In this document: piece after piece, positions 1 to 8,586 of the stretch
Layout of the letters: each line of letters opens with the position of its first letter
How positions within the stretch are numbered: the stretch's first letter is position 1
From: UMGS363 sp051891935
Lineage (GTDB): Bacteria > Bacillota > Clostridia > Oscillospirales > Ruminococcaceae
Length of the DNA: 21,721 nucleotides
Assembly (NCBI GenBank): GCA_051891935.1
Contig: JBJFFR010000037.1
Location: forward strand, 1 to 21,721
Direction: 5' to 3'
The notes under the pieces: generated by a model
Database searches by the model: none
The model's input: the letters and a program-made list of their open reading frames with translations, nothing else
What the model was told of the DNA's origin: nothing
Translations under genes and position numbers: made by a program

Positions 1-81
1 AAGATGGGCAAAGTCATAGAAAATTTGCCGAGAAGGAGGTTTTTAGAGGTTCCCTCAATCAGCGAAGGAATATTTTTATGA
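1..81 (+). CDS. Possible 3' end of an upstream gene (partial)
   Basis: Reading frame 1 is open from the first base to a TGA at 79-81, giving 26 residues that end in EVPSISEGIFL. The stop overlaps the recJ start as ATGA, the usual arrangement in tightly coupled operons, which is the main reason to think it is coding. The product is not recognised from so short a tail. The alternative is that this is only the recJ leader. A strong AAGGAGG at 33-39 has no start codon at a normal distance, so it does not by itself indicate another gene. Confidence 0.35.
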   Translation, partial: KMGKVIENLPRRRFLEVPSISEGIFL

Positions 82-2120
82 AAAAATGGATTATCGGCAA
101 ACCTGATGAAAATGCTTCGGCAGAGCTTTCAAGACAATGCGGACTTTCTCCGCTCTGCTCGTCCGTTCTTGCGGCAAGAGGGATAAACAGCGTTCAAAAA
201 GCCTGCGAGTTTTTCAATTTCAAAAATGACAGCGATTCGCCTGCGCTTTCCGACCCGTTTCTTATCCGTGATATGCAGGCGGCGACGGACGCTGTTCTCG
301 AAGCCGTTGACAGCGGCGAATATATATGCGTTTACGGCGACTATGACTGTGACGGCATCACGGCAACGACTATTTTATACTCATATCTTGAATGTCTTGG
401 CGCAAATGTCAGATACTACATAAATATGCGTTCGGACGGCTACGGTCTATGCGAAAAAGGCATCCGTGAGCTTGCCGAGGACGGCGTTCAGCTCATTGTA
501 ACGGTCGATAACGGCATCTCTGCGATCAACGAGATAAAGCTTGCAAACGAGCTTGGGATGAAGGTCGTTGTGACCGACCATCACCAGCCGGGTGAACAGC
601 TTCCCGACGCACTTGCGGTAGTCGATCCTCACAGAACCGACTGTCCTTCGCTTTACAAGGATCTCTGCGGCTGTGCGCTTGCGCTGAAGCTTATCGCTAC
701 AATGGACGGCGGAGATTACAGCGCCGCACTTGAACAGTTCTCCGATTTTGCCGCACTTGCGACGATCGCAGACGTTGTTCCGCTCACGGGTGAGAACCGT
801 TATATTGTTACAAACGGTCTGCACTACCTTAAAAACACAGAAAATCTCGGTCTGCAGGCACTTATGAAAAAAGCAAATGTCAAGGACAGGCTTTCATCGG
901 TCGATGTTTCCTTTTCGATAATCCCAAGAATAAACGCTTCGGGCAGATTCGGTTCTGCGTCCGACGCAGTTGAGCTGTTCCTTACGGACGATGAAGAACG
1001 TGCCGAGGAGCTTGCAGAAAGGCTTGACAGTCTTAACAACGAAAGAAAAGCCGCCGAAGAACAGATACTCGCTTCGATAGCGGACACTCTTTCAAATTCG
1101 CCCGATATCCTCTACAACCGTGTGCTCGTCATTTACGGTGAAGGCTGGCATCACGGTGTTATCGGCATAGTAGCGGCACGGCTCTCCGAGCGCTTCGGCA
1201 AGCCTGTTTTCCTGCTTTCCGATGACGGTGACGAAGCAAGAGGTTCTGCCCGTTCGGTCGAAGGCTTCTCGATATTTGAAGCGCTTTCCGCCTGCTCCGA
1301 ACATCTTACCAAATTCGGAGGTCACGTTGGCGCAGGAGGTTTTTCACTCCGCAAAGAGAATATCGGCAGATTTAACGAGTCTATGCAGAAATTTGCGGCA
1401 GAACGCTTCCCTGCTCCGCCCGTTTACACTATCCGTGCCGATAAGGTCATCCTCCCGAACGAGATAACGCTCGATGCGATAAGATCGCTTTCCTCTCTTG
1501 AACCGTTCGGAGAATGCAGCCGACAGCCGTTGTTCCTTATACGAAAGGCGGTTCTTGCAGAGGTCGTTCCTCTTTCAAACGGACTTAACACGAAGCTTCG
1601 ACTTAATTACGGTGGAACGATGCTCGAGGGCTTGCTTTTCGGAACAAAGACAAGCGAATTTCTCTATAAAAAGGGGGACACGCTCGACCTGCTCGCAGCC
1701 TTCAGCATCAATGTTTTCAACGGAAAAACAAGCATCAGCATGAGAATAGCAGACATTCGCAGCAGCAATATTTCACAGGTGAAATATTTCAACGCCAAGG
1801 CTGCCTATGAACAGTTCAAACGAGGCGAGGGAGTTGAACCTGCTCTTGCCAAAAGAGCGCTCCCGACAAGAGATGAACTTATCCTTATATATAAAACTAT
1901 CGGAAAATTCGGCGTTATTTCGTGCGATGATCTTTTCGGACATCTCGACGAAAACGTGATATCCTACTGCAAGCTGCGCATCGCAGTTGATATTTTCGCC
2001 GAGCTTGGGTTTATAAACTATGACATCTGGAGTGACAGGGTGACCTTTATCAAGGATCCGCCGAAGGCAGCGATCGAAAGCTCAACGATCTATCAGTCCT
2101 TTGCGGCGCTCATAAGCTGA
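78..2120 (+). CDS. recJ: Single-stranded-DNA-specific exonuclease RecJ
   Basis: RecJ degrades single-stranded DNA 5' to 3' during recombinational repair and mismatch repair in the cytoplasm. The 680-residue product shows the DHH phosphoesterase signature: YGDYDCDG at about residues 86-93 (metal-binding Asp88, Asp90 and Asp92), TVDNG at 142-146 and TDHH at 166-169. PRINASGR follows at about 283-290. A DHHA1 domain follows with the glycine-rich GGHVGAGG at about 414-421, then an OB-fold-like region and a C-terminal extension. This is longer than E. coli RecJ (about 577 residues) and in line with the longer Firmicutes forms. The ATG at 78 has GAAGGA 8 bases upstream. The gene leads the visible operon and is followed 36 bases later by rel. 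The identification is firm. Confidence 0.96.
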   Translation: MKKWIIGKPDENASAELSRQCGLSPLCSSVLAARGINSVQKACEFFNFKNDSDSPALSDPFLIRDMQAATDAVLEAVDSGEYICVYGDYDCDGITATTILYSYLECLGANVRYYINMRSDGYGLCEKGIRELAEDGVQLIVTVDNGISAINEIKLANELGMKVVVTDHHQPGEQLPDALAVVDPHRTDCPSLYKDLCGCALALKLIATMDGGDYSAALEQFSDFAALATIADVVPLTGENRYIVTNGLHYLKNTENLGLQALMKKANVKDRLSSVDVSFSIIPRINASGRFGSASDAVELFLTDDEERAEELAERLDSLNNERKAAEEQILASIADTLSNSPDILYNRVLVIYGEGWHHGVIGIVAARLSERFGKPVFLLSDDGDEARGSARSVEGFSIFEALSACSEHLTKFGGHVGAGGFSLRKENIGRFNESMQKFAAERFPAPPVYTIRADKVILPNEITLDAIRSLSSLEPFGECSRQPLFLIRKAVLAEVVPLSNGLNTKLRLNYGGTMLEGLLFGTKTSEFLYKKGDTLDLLAAFSINVFNGKTSISMRIADIRSSNISQVKYFNAKAAYEQFKRGEGVEPALAKRALPTRDELILIYKTIGKFGVISCDDLFGHLDENVISYCKLRIAVDIFAELGFINYDIWSDRVTFIKDPPKAAIESSTIYQSFAALIS

Positions 2121-2156
2121 ACAATAACCCATATTCAGAAAGGAATGGTCATATTT

Positions 2157-4358
2157 ATGACTAACAACAAGCCTGAAACCATATACACCATTGATATGAT
2201 AATACAGAAGATACTTGACGAGGAGAAGCAGTATGACCTTAGCAAGATAATATCTTCATACGAATTTGCGGCAAAGGCACACGCAAATCAGGTGCGCTCC
2301 TCGGGCGAGCCTTACATCACCCACCCTCTTGCCGTGGCTTATATCCTGCTTGAATTCGGAATGGACACCGATACTGTATGTGCGGCACTCCTGCACGATG
2401 TTGTCGAGGACACCGATGTAACGCTCGATGAGATAAAGAAGCTTTTCGGTCAGGATGTTGCGATGCTTGTTGACGGTGTTACAAAGCTCGGAAAGATACC
2501 CCTTTTCACGAAGGAAGAACAGCAGGCGGAAAACGTCCGAAAGATACTTCTTGCAATGTCGCAGGATATCCGTGTTATCATTATCAAGCTTTGCGACCGT
2601 CTTCACAATATGCGTACCTTACAGTTCCGCCCTGCCGCAAAGCAGCGCAATACTGCGCTTGAAACGATGAACATCTATGCGCCGATCGCACACCGTCTTG
2701 GAATGAAAGCGCTCAAGGATGAGATCGAAGACATTGCCTTCCGCTATCTTGACCCTTATGCGTACAGCGAGATCGAACGTATGCTTGAAATACGCAGCGA
2801 CAAGCGTGAAGCCTTCATCGAGTCGATAAAAGCCGAGATATCGCAGCGTTTCAAGGAAGAAAACTTCGGCAGCGAGCCGCAGGTAGACGGCCGAGTAAAG
2901 TCAATTTACGGAATTTATAAAAAAGCATTCCTCCAGGGAAAAAGCTTTGACGAGATCTATGATAAATATGCGGTGCGAATTATTGTGAACACCGTTGCGG
3001 AATGTTATAATGCGCTCGGTATCATTCACGATATGTTCCGTCCTATCCCAAACCGCTTCAAGGATTATATCGCTACTCCGAAAGCAAATATGTACCAGTC
3101 GCTCCACACGACCGTTATCGGCAGAGAAGGTATCCCGTTTGAAGTACAGATACGCACATGGGATATGCACCACACAGCTGAATACGGTATCGCTGCACAT
3201 TGGAAATACAAAGAAGGCATCAGCGGAAAAGACAAGCTTGAAAACCGTCTTGCATGGATACGTCAGATCATCGAAGCGCAGCAGGAAACCGATGACGTTG
3301 AGGAAATCGTCCGCACTATCAAAAACGACCTCTCCCCCGAAGATATTTTTGCGTTCACTCCGAAAGGCGATATGATAACTCTGCCTGTCGGTTCAACGAT
3401 AGTTGACTTTGCATACGCTATCCACACACAGGTCGGCAACAAGATGAAGGGCGCAAAGGTTGACGGAAAGCTTGTATCGCTCGATTATCAGCTCAAAACG
3501 GGTGAGATCGTTGAAATAATCACTTCCAATGACGAAAATCACGCTCCGAACAGGGCATGGCTCGAAATATGCCGCACGAACGAAGCAAAATCAAAGATCC
3601 GCTCCTGGTTCAAGAAAGAACGCCGTGAAGAAAACATCGTTCACGGCAGAAGCGAGCTTGAAAAGGAGTTTAAGCGCAACTTCATCCACCTTTCGGATGA
3701 GCAGCTCCCCGAATTCCTTGCCGATGATATGAAGCGTCACAACTGCTCGACAATTGAGGATTTCTACGCTGCGATCGGCTACGGCGGCGTTATCCTTTCA
3801 AGGATAATGCAGCGCTTGAAAGACAAATATCTAAAATACTATGCACAGCCCGATATTTCCGATGTCAAGACCAACACAAGACCCTCAAAGAGCAGCTCGG
3901 GCGTTATCGTTGAGGGTGAAAACAACATCATCGTCAAGTTTGCGCAGTGCTGCAATCCGCTCCCCGGTGATGACATTGTAGGCTTTATCACAAAGGGACA
4001 CGGCGTTTCCATTCACAAGCAGGACTGCCCGACCTATCTTGCGGCTATGAGGGATCAGAAGGAGCCTGAACGCTGGGTCGAAGCAAAATGGGCATCTGCA
4101 GCAGGCAGCGGAACTACCTACCGTGTTATCCTTGACATCGTTGCAAAGGAGAATATGCTCATTATTGCCGATATAACAAAGCTCATGGCGGAGCTTCACA
4201 TTCCGCTCACCAATATTTCGGTAACCATGCTCAAAAACGGAAACTCCAACGTTCTCGCCACGATAAATGCGGCAGGCGTTGCACAGCTCAACAACATAAT
4301 TGCAAAGATACGCAAGCTGCCCGATGTTATCAGCGTTGACCGAACATTTAAGAACTAA
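2157..4358 (+). CDS. rel: Bifunctional (p)ppGpp synthetase/hydrolase (Rel)
   Basis: This enzyme makes and breaks (p)ppGpp, the alarmone of the stringent response, on or near the ribosome. It is 733 residues from the ATG at 2157. An upstream in-frame ATG at 2145 abuts the ribosome binding site AAAGGA (2139-2144), so 2157 is the more likely start. Visible domains are an HD hydrolase (RSSGEPYITHP at 47-57, HD at 80-81, CDRLHNMRT at 146-154), a synthetase (FKDYIATPKANMYQSLHTT at about 301-319, then EVQIRT and AEYGIAAHWKYK), and a TGS domain (from EDIFAFTPKGD through KLVSLDYQLKTGEIVEI). These are followed by a helical/zinc-finger region with the paired Cys of FAQCCNPLPGDD and a C-terminal ACT domain. 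The hydrolase residues are intact, so it should be bifunctional like Firmicutes Rel rather than a synthetase-only RelA. A neighbour of recJ in many Firmicutes. Confidence 0.95.
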   Translation: MTNNKPETIYTIDMIIQKILDEEKQYDLSKIISSYEFAAKAHANQVRSSGEPYITHPLAVAYILLEFGMDTDTVCAALLHDVVEDTDVTLDEIKKLFGQDVAMLVDGVTKLGKIPLFTKEEQQAENVRKILLAMSQDIRVIIIKLCDRLHNMRTLQFRPAAKQRNTALETMNIYAPIAHRLGMKALKDEIEDIAFRYLDPYAYSEIERMLEIRSDKREAFIESIKAEISQRFKEENFGSEPQVDGRVKSIYGIYKKAFLQGKSFDEIYDKYAVRIIVNTVAECYNALGIIHDMFRPIPNRFKDYIATPKANMYQSLHTTVIGREGIPFEVQIRTWDMHHTAEYGIAAHWKYKEGISGKDKLENRLAWIRQIIEAQQETDDVEEIVRTIKNDLSPEDIFAFTPKGDMITLPVGSTIVDFAYAIHTQVGNKMKGAKVDGKLVSLDYQLKTGEIVEIITSNDENHAPNRAWLEICRTNEAKSKIRSWFKKERREENIVHGRSELEKEFKRNFIHLSDEQLPEFLADDMKRHNCSTIEDFYAAIGYGGVILSRIMQRLKDKYLKYYAQPDISDVKTNTRPSKSSSGVIVEGENNIIVKFAQCCNPLPGDDIVGFITKGHGVSIHKQDCPTYLAAMRDQKEPERWVEAKWASAAGSGTTYRVILDIVAKENMLIIADITKLMAELHIPLTNISVTMLKNGNSNVLATINAAGVAQLNNIIAKIRKLPDVISVDRTFKN

Positions 4359-4371
4359 AGGAGCTTTTGAT

Positions 4372-5025
4372 ATGAAAACTGTTATGCTAAACACCGGCGG
4401 CATCTTCTGCACGAACTGCTACCTTGTTATTTCCGACAAGGGAAACGCTGCGCTTATCGACGCTCCGACCGGCGGTGAAAGGATACTTGCCGAAGCCGAA
4501 AAGCACGGTGCTTCGATCAAAAAGATACTCATCACCCACGGACACTGCGATCACATTGAATCTCTCGCTTACCTTGCAAAGGAAACGGGCGCAGAGGTCT
4601 ATATACACGAAATGGATGAAAAGAAGCTTTCCGACGATTATCTGGATCTATCCGAGTATTTTTCGGATTATTATGAAAAGCCTGTGGCACATTTCGGTGG
4701 CGCGCACACCGTTTCGGACGGTGATATCATCACGCTGGATGAGCTTTCGTTCAGGGTGCTTCACACTCCGGGACACACGAGCGGTTCGGTATGCTACATC
4801 TGCGGCGAAACTATGTTCAGCGGCGACACGCTTTTCAAAATGTCCGCAGGAAGGACGGATATGCCCGACGGAAACAGCATGAAGCTCAGCGAGAGCCTTA
4901 AAATGCTGGACGGGCTCGGTGAAGATTATGTTCTTTTATCGGGTCACGGCGACCGTTCAACTCTTTCAAACGAGAGAAAATTCAACCCCTTTATGAAAGG
5001 CTTTGACTATGACGATATGTTTTAA
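4372..5025 (+). CDS. MBL-fold metallo-hydrolase (glyoxalase II-like)
   Basis: This is a 217-residue cytoplasmic metallo-beta-lactamase-fold hydrolase of the small glyoxalase II-like (YcbL-type) group. The metal-binding motif THGHCDHIES is at about residues 55-64 (His56, His58, Asp60, His61). It is followed by HTPGHTSGSV, by FSGDTLF with the bridging Asp, and by the last His in LSGHGDRST. The start ATG at 4372 follows AAAGGAG 8 bases upstream and lies 13 bases after the rel stop. A longer frame reaching back into rel to 4300 has no support. The end overlaps hemZ by 17 bases, so the two are probably co-translated. The natural substrate cannot be told from sequence; a thioester of the S-lactoylglutathione type is only a family analogy. 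Confidence 0.9.
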   Translation: MKTVMLNTGGIFCTNCYLVISDKGNAALIDAPTGGERILAEAEKHGASIKKILITHGHCDHIESLAYLAKETGAEVYIHEMDEKKLSDDYLDLSEYFSDYYEKPVAHFGGAHTVSDGDIITLDELSFRVLHTPGHTSGSVCYICGETMFSGDTLFKMSAGRTDMPDGNSMKLSESLKMLDGLGEDYVLLSGHGDRSTLSNERKFNPFMKGFDYDDMF

Positions 5026-6463
5026 GGGAAACAGCTGCAAATACGAGATAGAAGCGATAATGAAGCTTTTTCTTCCGATAAAAACGTTTGATTTTTTATT
5101 TGAGGAAGAAGACCGCAGCGCAGATCATGCAGTTATATCCTACGCTGACCGCAAGGCAAAATGCGAGGTTTCGCTCGAGGGCGTTTTTGACAGCGAGGAA
5201 GCTCCCGTCGATGATGAAAACGAAGTTGAAGCGGTGCTTTGCAGGCTGCTTTACAATGTTATGCGCAGGCTGACCGGGATCACTCCTCCTTGGGGACGGC
5301 TTACGGGAATACGTCCCGTAAAAAAGGTCAATGCTCTGCTTGACGAGGGACTTTCAAAAGCCGATATATTCACCCGTCTGAAGGATGAATACAATGTTTC
5401 CGACAAGAAGCTTGAGCTTGCTTACAATACTGCCGTTACGCAGAAAAAATACTTTGATTCGCTTGACAAGCGTTCGTTTTCGCTGTATGTTTCCGTTCCG
5501 TTCTGCCCGTCAAGATGCTCCTACTGCTCGTTCGTTTCACACTCGATAGAAAGTTCAAGTGCGAAAAAACTTCTCCCCGATTATGTCGAAAAGCTTTGCG
5601 AGGAGATACGTCAGACAGCGCAGATCGCGGATGAGATAGGGTTGAAGCTTGACACGATCTACATCGGCGGCGGAACTCCGACAACGCTTTCCGCCGAACA
5701 GCTTTCGCTTGTTATGGGCGAAATAAGAAAAAGCTTTGACATTTCAAAAATTCGTGAATATACTGTAGAAGCAGGACGTTCTGATACAATTACGGCAAAA
5801 AAGCTTGAAGTTATCAAGGAAAACGGTGCGACAAGAATTTCCGTCAATCCGCAGACTATGAACGATGATGTTCTTAAAGCTATCGGGCGGCGGCACACGG
5901 CTGCAGATGTTGTGAAGTCGTTTAAACTTGCGCGTGAGATCGGCTTTGACAATATCAACATGGACACTATCGCAGGGCTTCCTACGGACACTTACGATGG
6001 CTTTGTTCATACCATAGATGAGCTTTGCAAGCTTGATCCCGAAAGCATCACTATCCACACACTCACACTCAAACGTTCGTCAAATCTTTTCCGTGAAGAA
6101 GAACGCTGCGTTGATTCGCGAATATCGGATATGGTCGATCACGGTCAGGCAAAGCTCTGCGGTGAGGGATATCTCCCCTACTATCTCTACCGTCAGAAAA
6201 ACACCGTTGACAATCTTGAAAATGTCGGATTTGCAAAACCCGGTTTCGAGAGCCTTTACAACATTTATATAATGGAGGAAGCGCAGACGATACTGGCTGT
6301 CGGCGCTGCAGGCTCGACAAAGCTTGTCAACACCGAAACAGGAAAGATCGAACGTCTTTTCAACTACAAATTTCCCTACGAATACATTTCGCGGTATGAA
6401 AAGATGATCGAGAAAAAAAATGATATTTTTGAATTTTACAAAGGTTATTTACAGGAGGACTAA
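5009..6463 (+). CDS. hemZ: HemZ-type radical SAM protein (coproporphyrinogen dehydrogenase family)
   Basis: A 484-residue radical SAM enzyme. The CxxxCxxC cluster motif CPSRCSYC sits at residues 166-173 (Cys166, Cys170, Cys173), preceded by LYVSVPF and followed by GGGTPT at 220-225, the pattern of the oxygen-independent coproporphyrinogen oxidase / HemW / HemZ superfamily. The N-terminal ~155 residues before the cluster, containing WGRLTGIRPVKK, are characteristic of HemZ and absent from HemN and HemW. The ATG at 5009 is preferred over a TTG at 5003 because GAAAGG (4995-5000) is 8 bases from 5009. The start lies inside the MBL gene. Family members are annotated as coproporphyrinogen III dehydrogenases, but activity is not established for most, and an anaerobe without a full haem pathway may use it differently. 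The gene sits beside rel and recJ in many Firmicutes. Confidence 0.9.
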   Translation: MTICFKGNSCKYEIEAIMKLFLPIKTFDFLFEEEDRSADHAVISYADRKAKCEVSLEGVFDSEEAPVDDENEVEAVLCRLLYNVMRRLTGITPPWGRLTGIRPVKKVNALLDEGLSKADIFTRLKDEYNVSDKKLELAYNTAVTQKKYFDSLDKRSFSLYVSVPFCPSRCSYCSFVSHSIESSSAKKLLPDYVEKLCEEIRQTAQIADEIGLKLDTIYIGGGTPTTLSAEQLSLVMGEIRKSFDISKIREYTVEAGRSDTITAKKLEVIKENGATRISVNPQTMNDDVLKAIGRRHTAADVVKSFKLAREIGFDNINMDTIAGLPTDTYDGFVHTIDELCKLDPESITIHTLTLKRSSNLFREEERCVDSRISDMVDHGQAKLCGEGYLPYYLYRQKNTVDNLENVGFAKPGFESLYNIYIMEEAQTILAVGAAGSTKLVNTETGKIERLFNYKFPYEYISRYEKMIEKKNDIFEFYKGYLQED

Positions 6464-6465
6464 CT

Positions 6466-6825
6466 ATGGCTTACAATTTTGACAATCTTAAATCCGATGC
6501 TATGAATCTTTTTGACAAGGCTGCATCCAAGACAGCAGAAGCGATCGACTACTCCAAGACGCAGATCGACCGTGCGCAGCTTCGTGCAAAGATCAACGAG
6601 AAGTACGCCGAGCTTGGCAAGCTTTGCTTCAATATGCACGAAAGCGATGCAGATGAAACAGGCAGGATGAAGATCATTATCGGCGAGATCAAAAAGCTCA
6701 AAGCAAAGCTTGACGACGCTGACAAGGCTGTAAAATCCAAGAAGCCCAAGACCTGTAAATTCTGCCTTACCGAAAACGAGACCGACGCTGTTTACTGCAC
6801 AAAATGCGGAGAAAAACTCGATTAA
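6466..6825 (+). CDS. Small coiled-coil protein with C-terminal zinc ribbon
   Basis: A 119-residue soluble protein. Residues about 1-90 are charged and helical with a coiled-coil look (many Lys, Asp, Glu and Ala), and the C-terminus carries two CxxC knuckles (Cys97/Cys100 and Cys111/Cys114) in TCKFCLTENETDAVYCTKCGEKL, a zinc-ribbon pattern. The start has a textbook AGGAGG 7 bases upstream and lies 2 bases after the hemZ stop, so it is surely in the operon. No signal peptide or membrane segment is visible. Function is unknown; zinc ribbons of this kind usually bind nucleic acid or protein. Similar helix-plus-zinc-ribbon small proteins are widespread as hypotheticals in Clostridia. Confidence 0.85.
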   Translation: MAYNFDNLKSDAMNLFDKAASKTAEAIDYSKTQIDRAQLRAKINEKYAELGKLCFNMHESDADETGRMKIIIGEIKKLKAKLDDADKAVKSKKPKTCKFCLTENETDAVYCTKCGEKLD

Positions 6826-6834
6826 GGATTTTTT

Positions 6835-8469
6835 ATGAAAAAAAACGATATTTGCACCCTGAAGATCACAGGGCTCACCTCCGAGGGCAGCGGCGTCGGC
6901 AGAACTGACGAGGGTATGGCGGTATTCGTACCGCTTACCGCTGTCGGAGATGTTATTTCCTGCAGGATAGTCAAGGTCAACAAAACCTATGCTTTCGGGA
7001 TAATCGACAAGCTACTCGAACCGTCCGAAACAAGATGCGAAGACAGCTGCGGCGTTTACTCAAAATGCGGCGGCTGTATTTTCCGTCATATTTCATACGA
7101 AGCAGAGCTTGCGGCAAAGGAACAGGCTGTAAAGGACGCATTTACAAGGCTTGGCGGCATTGATGTGCCGTTTGAGCCAATTCTCGGCTGCACGGAAACG
7201 GAACGCTACCGCAACAAGGCGCAGTATCCACTCACCTATGATGCAGACGGAAAGGCTGTCTGCGGATTCTTTGCACCGAGGAGCCACCGTGTTATCCCCT
7301 GTGGCGATTGTCTTCTCCAGCCGAAGCTTTTCAAGGAGCTTACAGATGAGATCTGCCATTACATTGACGAGAAAAAGCTGCCTGTCTACGATGAAAAAAC
7401 GGGAAAAGGACTTGTTCGTCATATATATTTAAGAAGAGGCTTTCACAGCGGCGAAGTAATGGTCTGCCTTATCGTTACAAAGGCGGACACAGCTGCGTTC
7501 AAGCCGCTTGCGGACAAGCTTTGCAAAAAATTCCCGATGATAAAAAGCTTTGTTCTCAATATCAACCCGAAGGCAACAAACGTTATCACAGGTGAGCGCT
7601 GCATAACGCTCGCAGGAAGCGATCACATTGAAGACATTATGTGCGGAAACAGAATTTCCATCTCTCCGCTTTCATTTTATCAGGTCAATACTGCGCAGGC
7701 GGAGCGGCTTTACGGTGTCACGAAAAAATATGCGCAGCTAAGCGGCGAGGATACTTTGCTTGATCTTTTCTGCGGTGCGGGAACGGTCGGTCTGTCGATG
7801 TCGGACGGAATAAAACGGCTCATCGGCGGCGAAATAATTCCGCAGGCTGTTGAAAATGCAAAGAAAAATGCTGCTGCAAACGGTGTTGAAAATGCTGATT
7901 TCATCTGCGGAGATTCGGGCGAGATAGCTGCCGCACTTGCGGAGAAAGGCATTCGCCCCGATGTTATCGTGACCGATCCTCCGAGAAAGGGCTGCGATGA
8001 ACAGACGCTTTCTTCAATAGTTAAAATGTCGCCGAAGCGGATAGTTATGATATCCTGCAATCCTGCAACGGCTGCACGCGACTGTGCATATTTATGTGAA
8101 CACGGTTACAAGGCAGAGTCAGCACAGGCGGTGGATATGTTCCCGAGGACGAAGCACGTTGAGACGGTATGCTTATTGTCCAAACTCAAAAGTGACCAAC
8201 ATATTGAGGTTGAACTGAAAACGGACGAGTTTGATCTGACCTCTGCGGAGAGCAAGGCTACCTATGATGAGATCAAGGCTTATGTTAAGGAACATACGGG
8301 CTTAACGGTTTCCTCGCTTAATATCGCTCAGGTGAAGCAGAAGTGCGGTATTATTGAGAGGGAGAATTATAATAAGGCTAAGACTGCAAATTCCAGACAG
8401 CCGAAATGTACTAAGGAGAAGGAAGAGGCTATTGTGGAGGCTTTGAGGTATTTTAAGATGATTAAGTAA
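6835..8469 (+). CDS. rlmD: 23S rRNA (uracil-C5)-methyltransferase RlmD with extra C-terminal module
   Basis: A TRAM / TrmA-RlmD family enzyme that methylates C5 of a uridine in 23S rRNA using S-adenosylmethionine. The N-terminal TRAM domain is at about residues 1-60. Iron-sulfur cluster cysteines are visible in CGVYSKCGGC (Cys72, Cys78, Cys81) with a fourth candidate at Cys156 or Cys159. The SAM motif LDLFCGAGTVGL is at 309-320, DPPRKG at 381-386, and the catalytic cysteine in SCNP is Cys408. The standard enzyme would end soon after HVETVCLLSK at about 450. Here about 94 further residues follow (EVELKTDEFDLTSAESK ... YNKAK ... ALRYFKMIK). This tail occurs on RlmD-like proteins of other Firmicutes as I remember them. 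The gene starts 9 bases after the zinc-ribbon gene with AAGGA upstream and ends the operon. The assignment to RlmD rather than another TrmA-like paralogue is likely, not proven. Confidence 0.88.
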   Translation: MKKNDICTLKITGLTSEGSGVGRTDEGMAVFVPLTAVGDVISCRIVKVNKTYAFGIIDKLLEPSETRCEDSCGVYSKCGGCIFRHISYEAELAAKEQAVKDAFTRLGGIDVPFEPILGCTETERYRNKAQYPLTYDADGKAVCGFFAPRSHRVIPCGDCLLQPKLFKELTDEICHYIDEKKLPVYDEKTGKGLVRHIYLRRGFHSGEVMVCLIVTKADTAAFKPLADKLCKKFPMIKSFVLNINPKATNVITGERCITLAGSDHIEDIMCGNRISISPLSFYQVNTAQAERLYGVTKKYAQLSGEDTLLDLFCGAGTVGLSMSDGIKRLIGGEIIPQAVENAKKNAAANGVENADFICGDSGEIAAALAEKGIRPDVIVTDPPRKGCDEQTLSSIVKMSPKRIVMISCNPATAARDCAYLCEHGYKAESAQAVDMFPRTKHVETVCLLSKLKSDQHIEVELKTDEFDLTSAESKATYDEIKAYVKEHTGLTVSSLNIAQVKQKCGIIERENYNKAKTANSRQPKCTKEKEEAIVEALRYFKMIK

Positions 8470-8474
8470 TGGTT

Positions 8475-8509
8475 CACCCGGCTGCGAGAGAGTTTCTTGC
8501 AGTCGGGTG
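8475..8509 (+). terminator. Hairpin after rlmD
   Basis: An 11-bp stem (CACCCGGCTGC at 8475-8485 with GCAGTCGGGTG at 8499-8509, one G-T wobble) lies 5 bases after the rlmD stop. No clear T-run follows, so alone it would be a weak intrinsic terminator; it may act with the next hairpin or protect the mRNA end. Confidence 0.5.
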
Positions 8510-8531
8510 TAGATCTTGTATATCTGCTTTT

Positions 8532-8568
8532 GGGGATTCATTCGACAGAATAATATCCCCCGATTTTT
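8532..8568 (+). terminator. Second hairpin with T-run between rlmD and the minus-strand cassette
   Basis: GGGGAT (8532-8537) pairs with ATCCCC (8555-8560) around a 17-base loop, followed by CCGATTTTT with five Ts at 8564-8568. It lies between two convergent genes and could end transcription from the operon; the minus-strand side lacks a good T-run. Confidence 0.45.
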
Positions 8569-8586
8569 GAATAAATATCACCGCAT

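Noticed and set aside
33..77. Possible leader peptide gene behind the strong AAGGAGG at 33-39
   Set aside because: No ATG, GTG or TTG occurs at a usable distance before the recJ start region.
3885..4412. 175-codon minus-strand open frame opposite rel
   Set aside because: Antisense to the conserved C-terminus of Rel and the start of the MBL gene; no ribosome binding site or recognisable domain.
8470..8586. Possible tRNA or small RNA between rlmD and the minus-strand cassette
   Set aside because: No cloverleaf or conserved TpsiC-like box is present; the two stems are simple convergent-gene hairpins.
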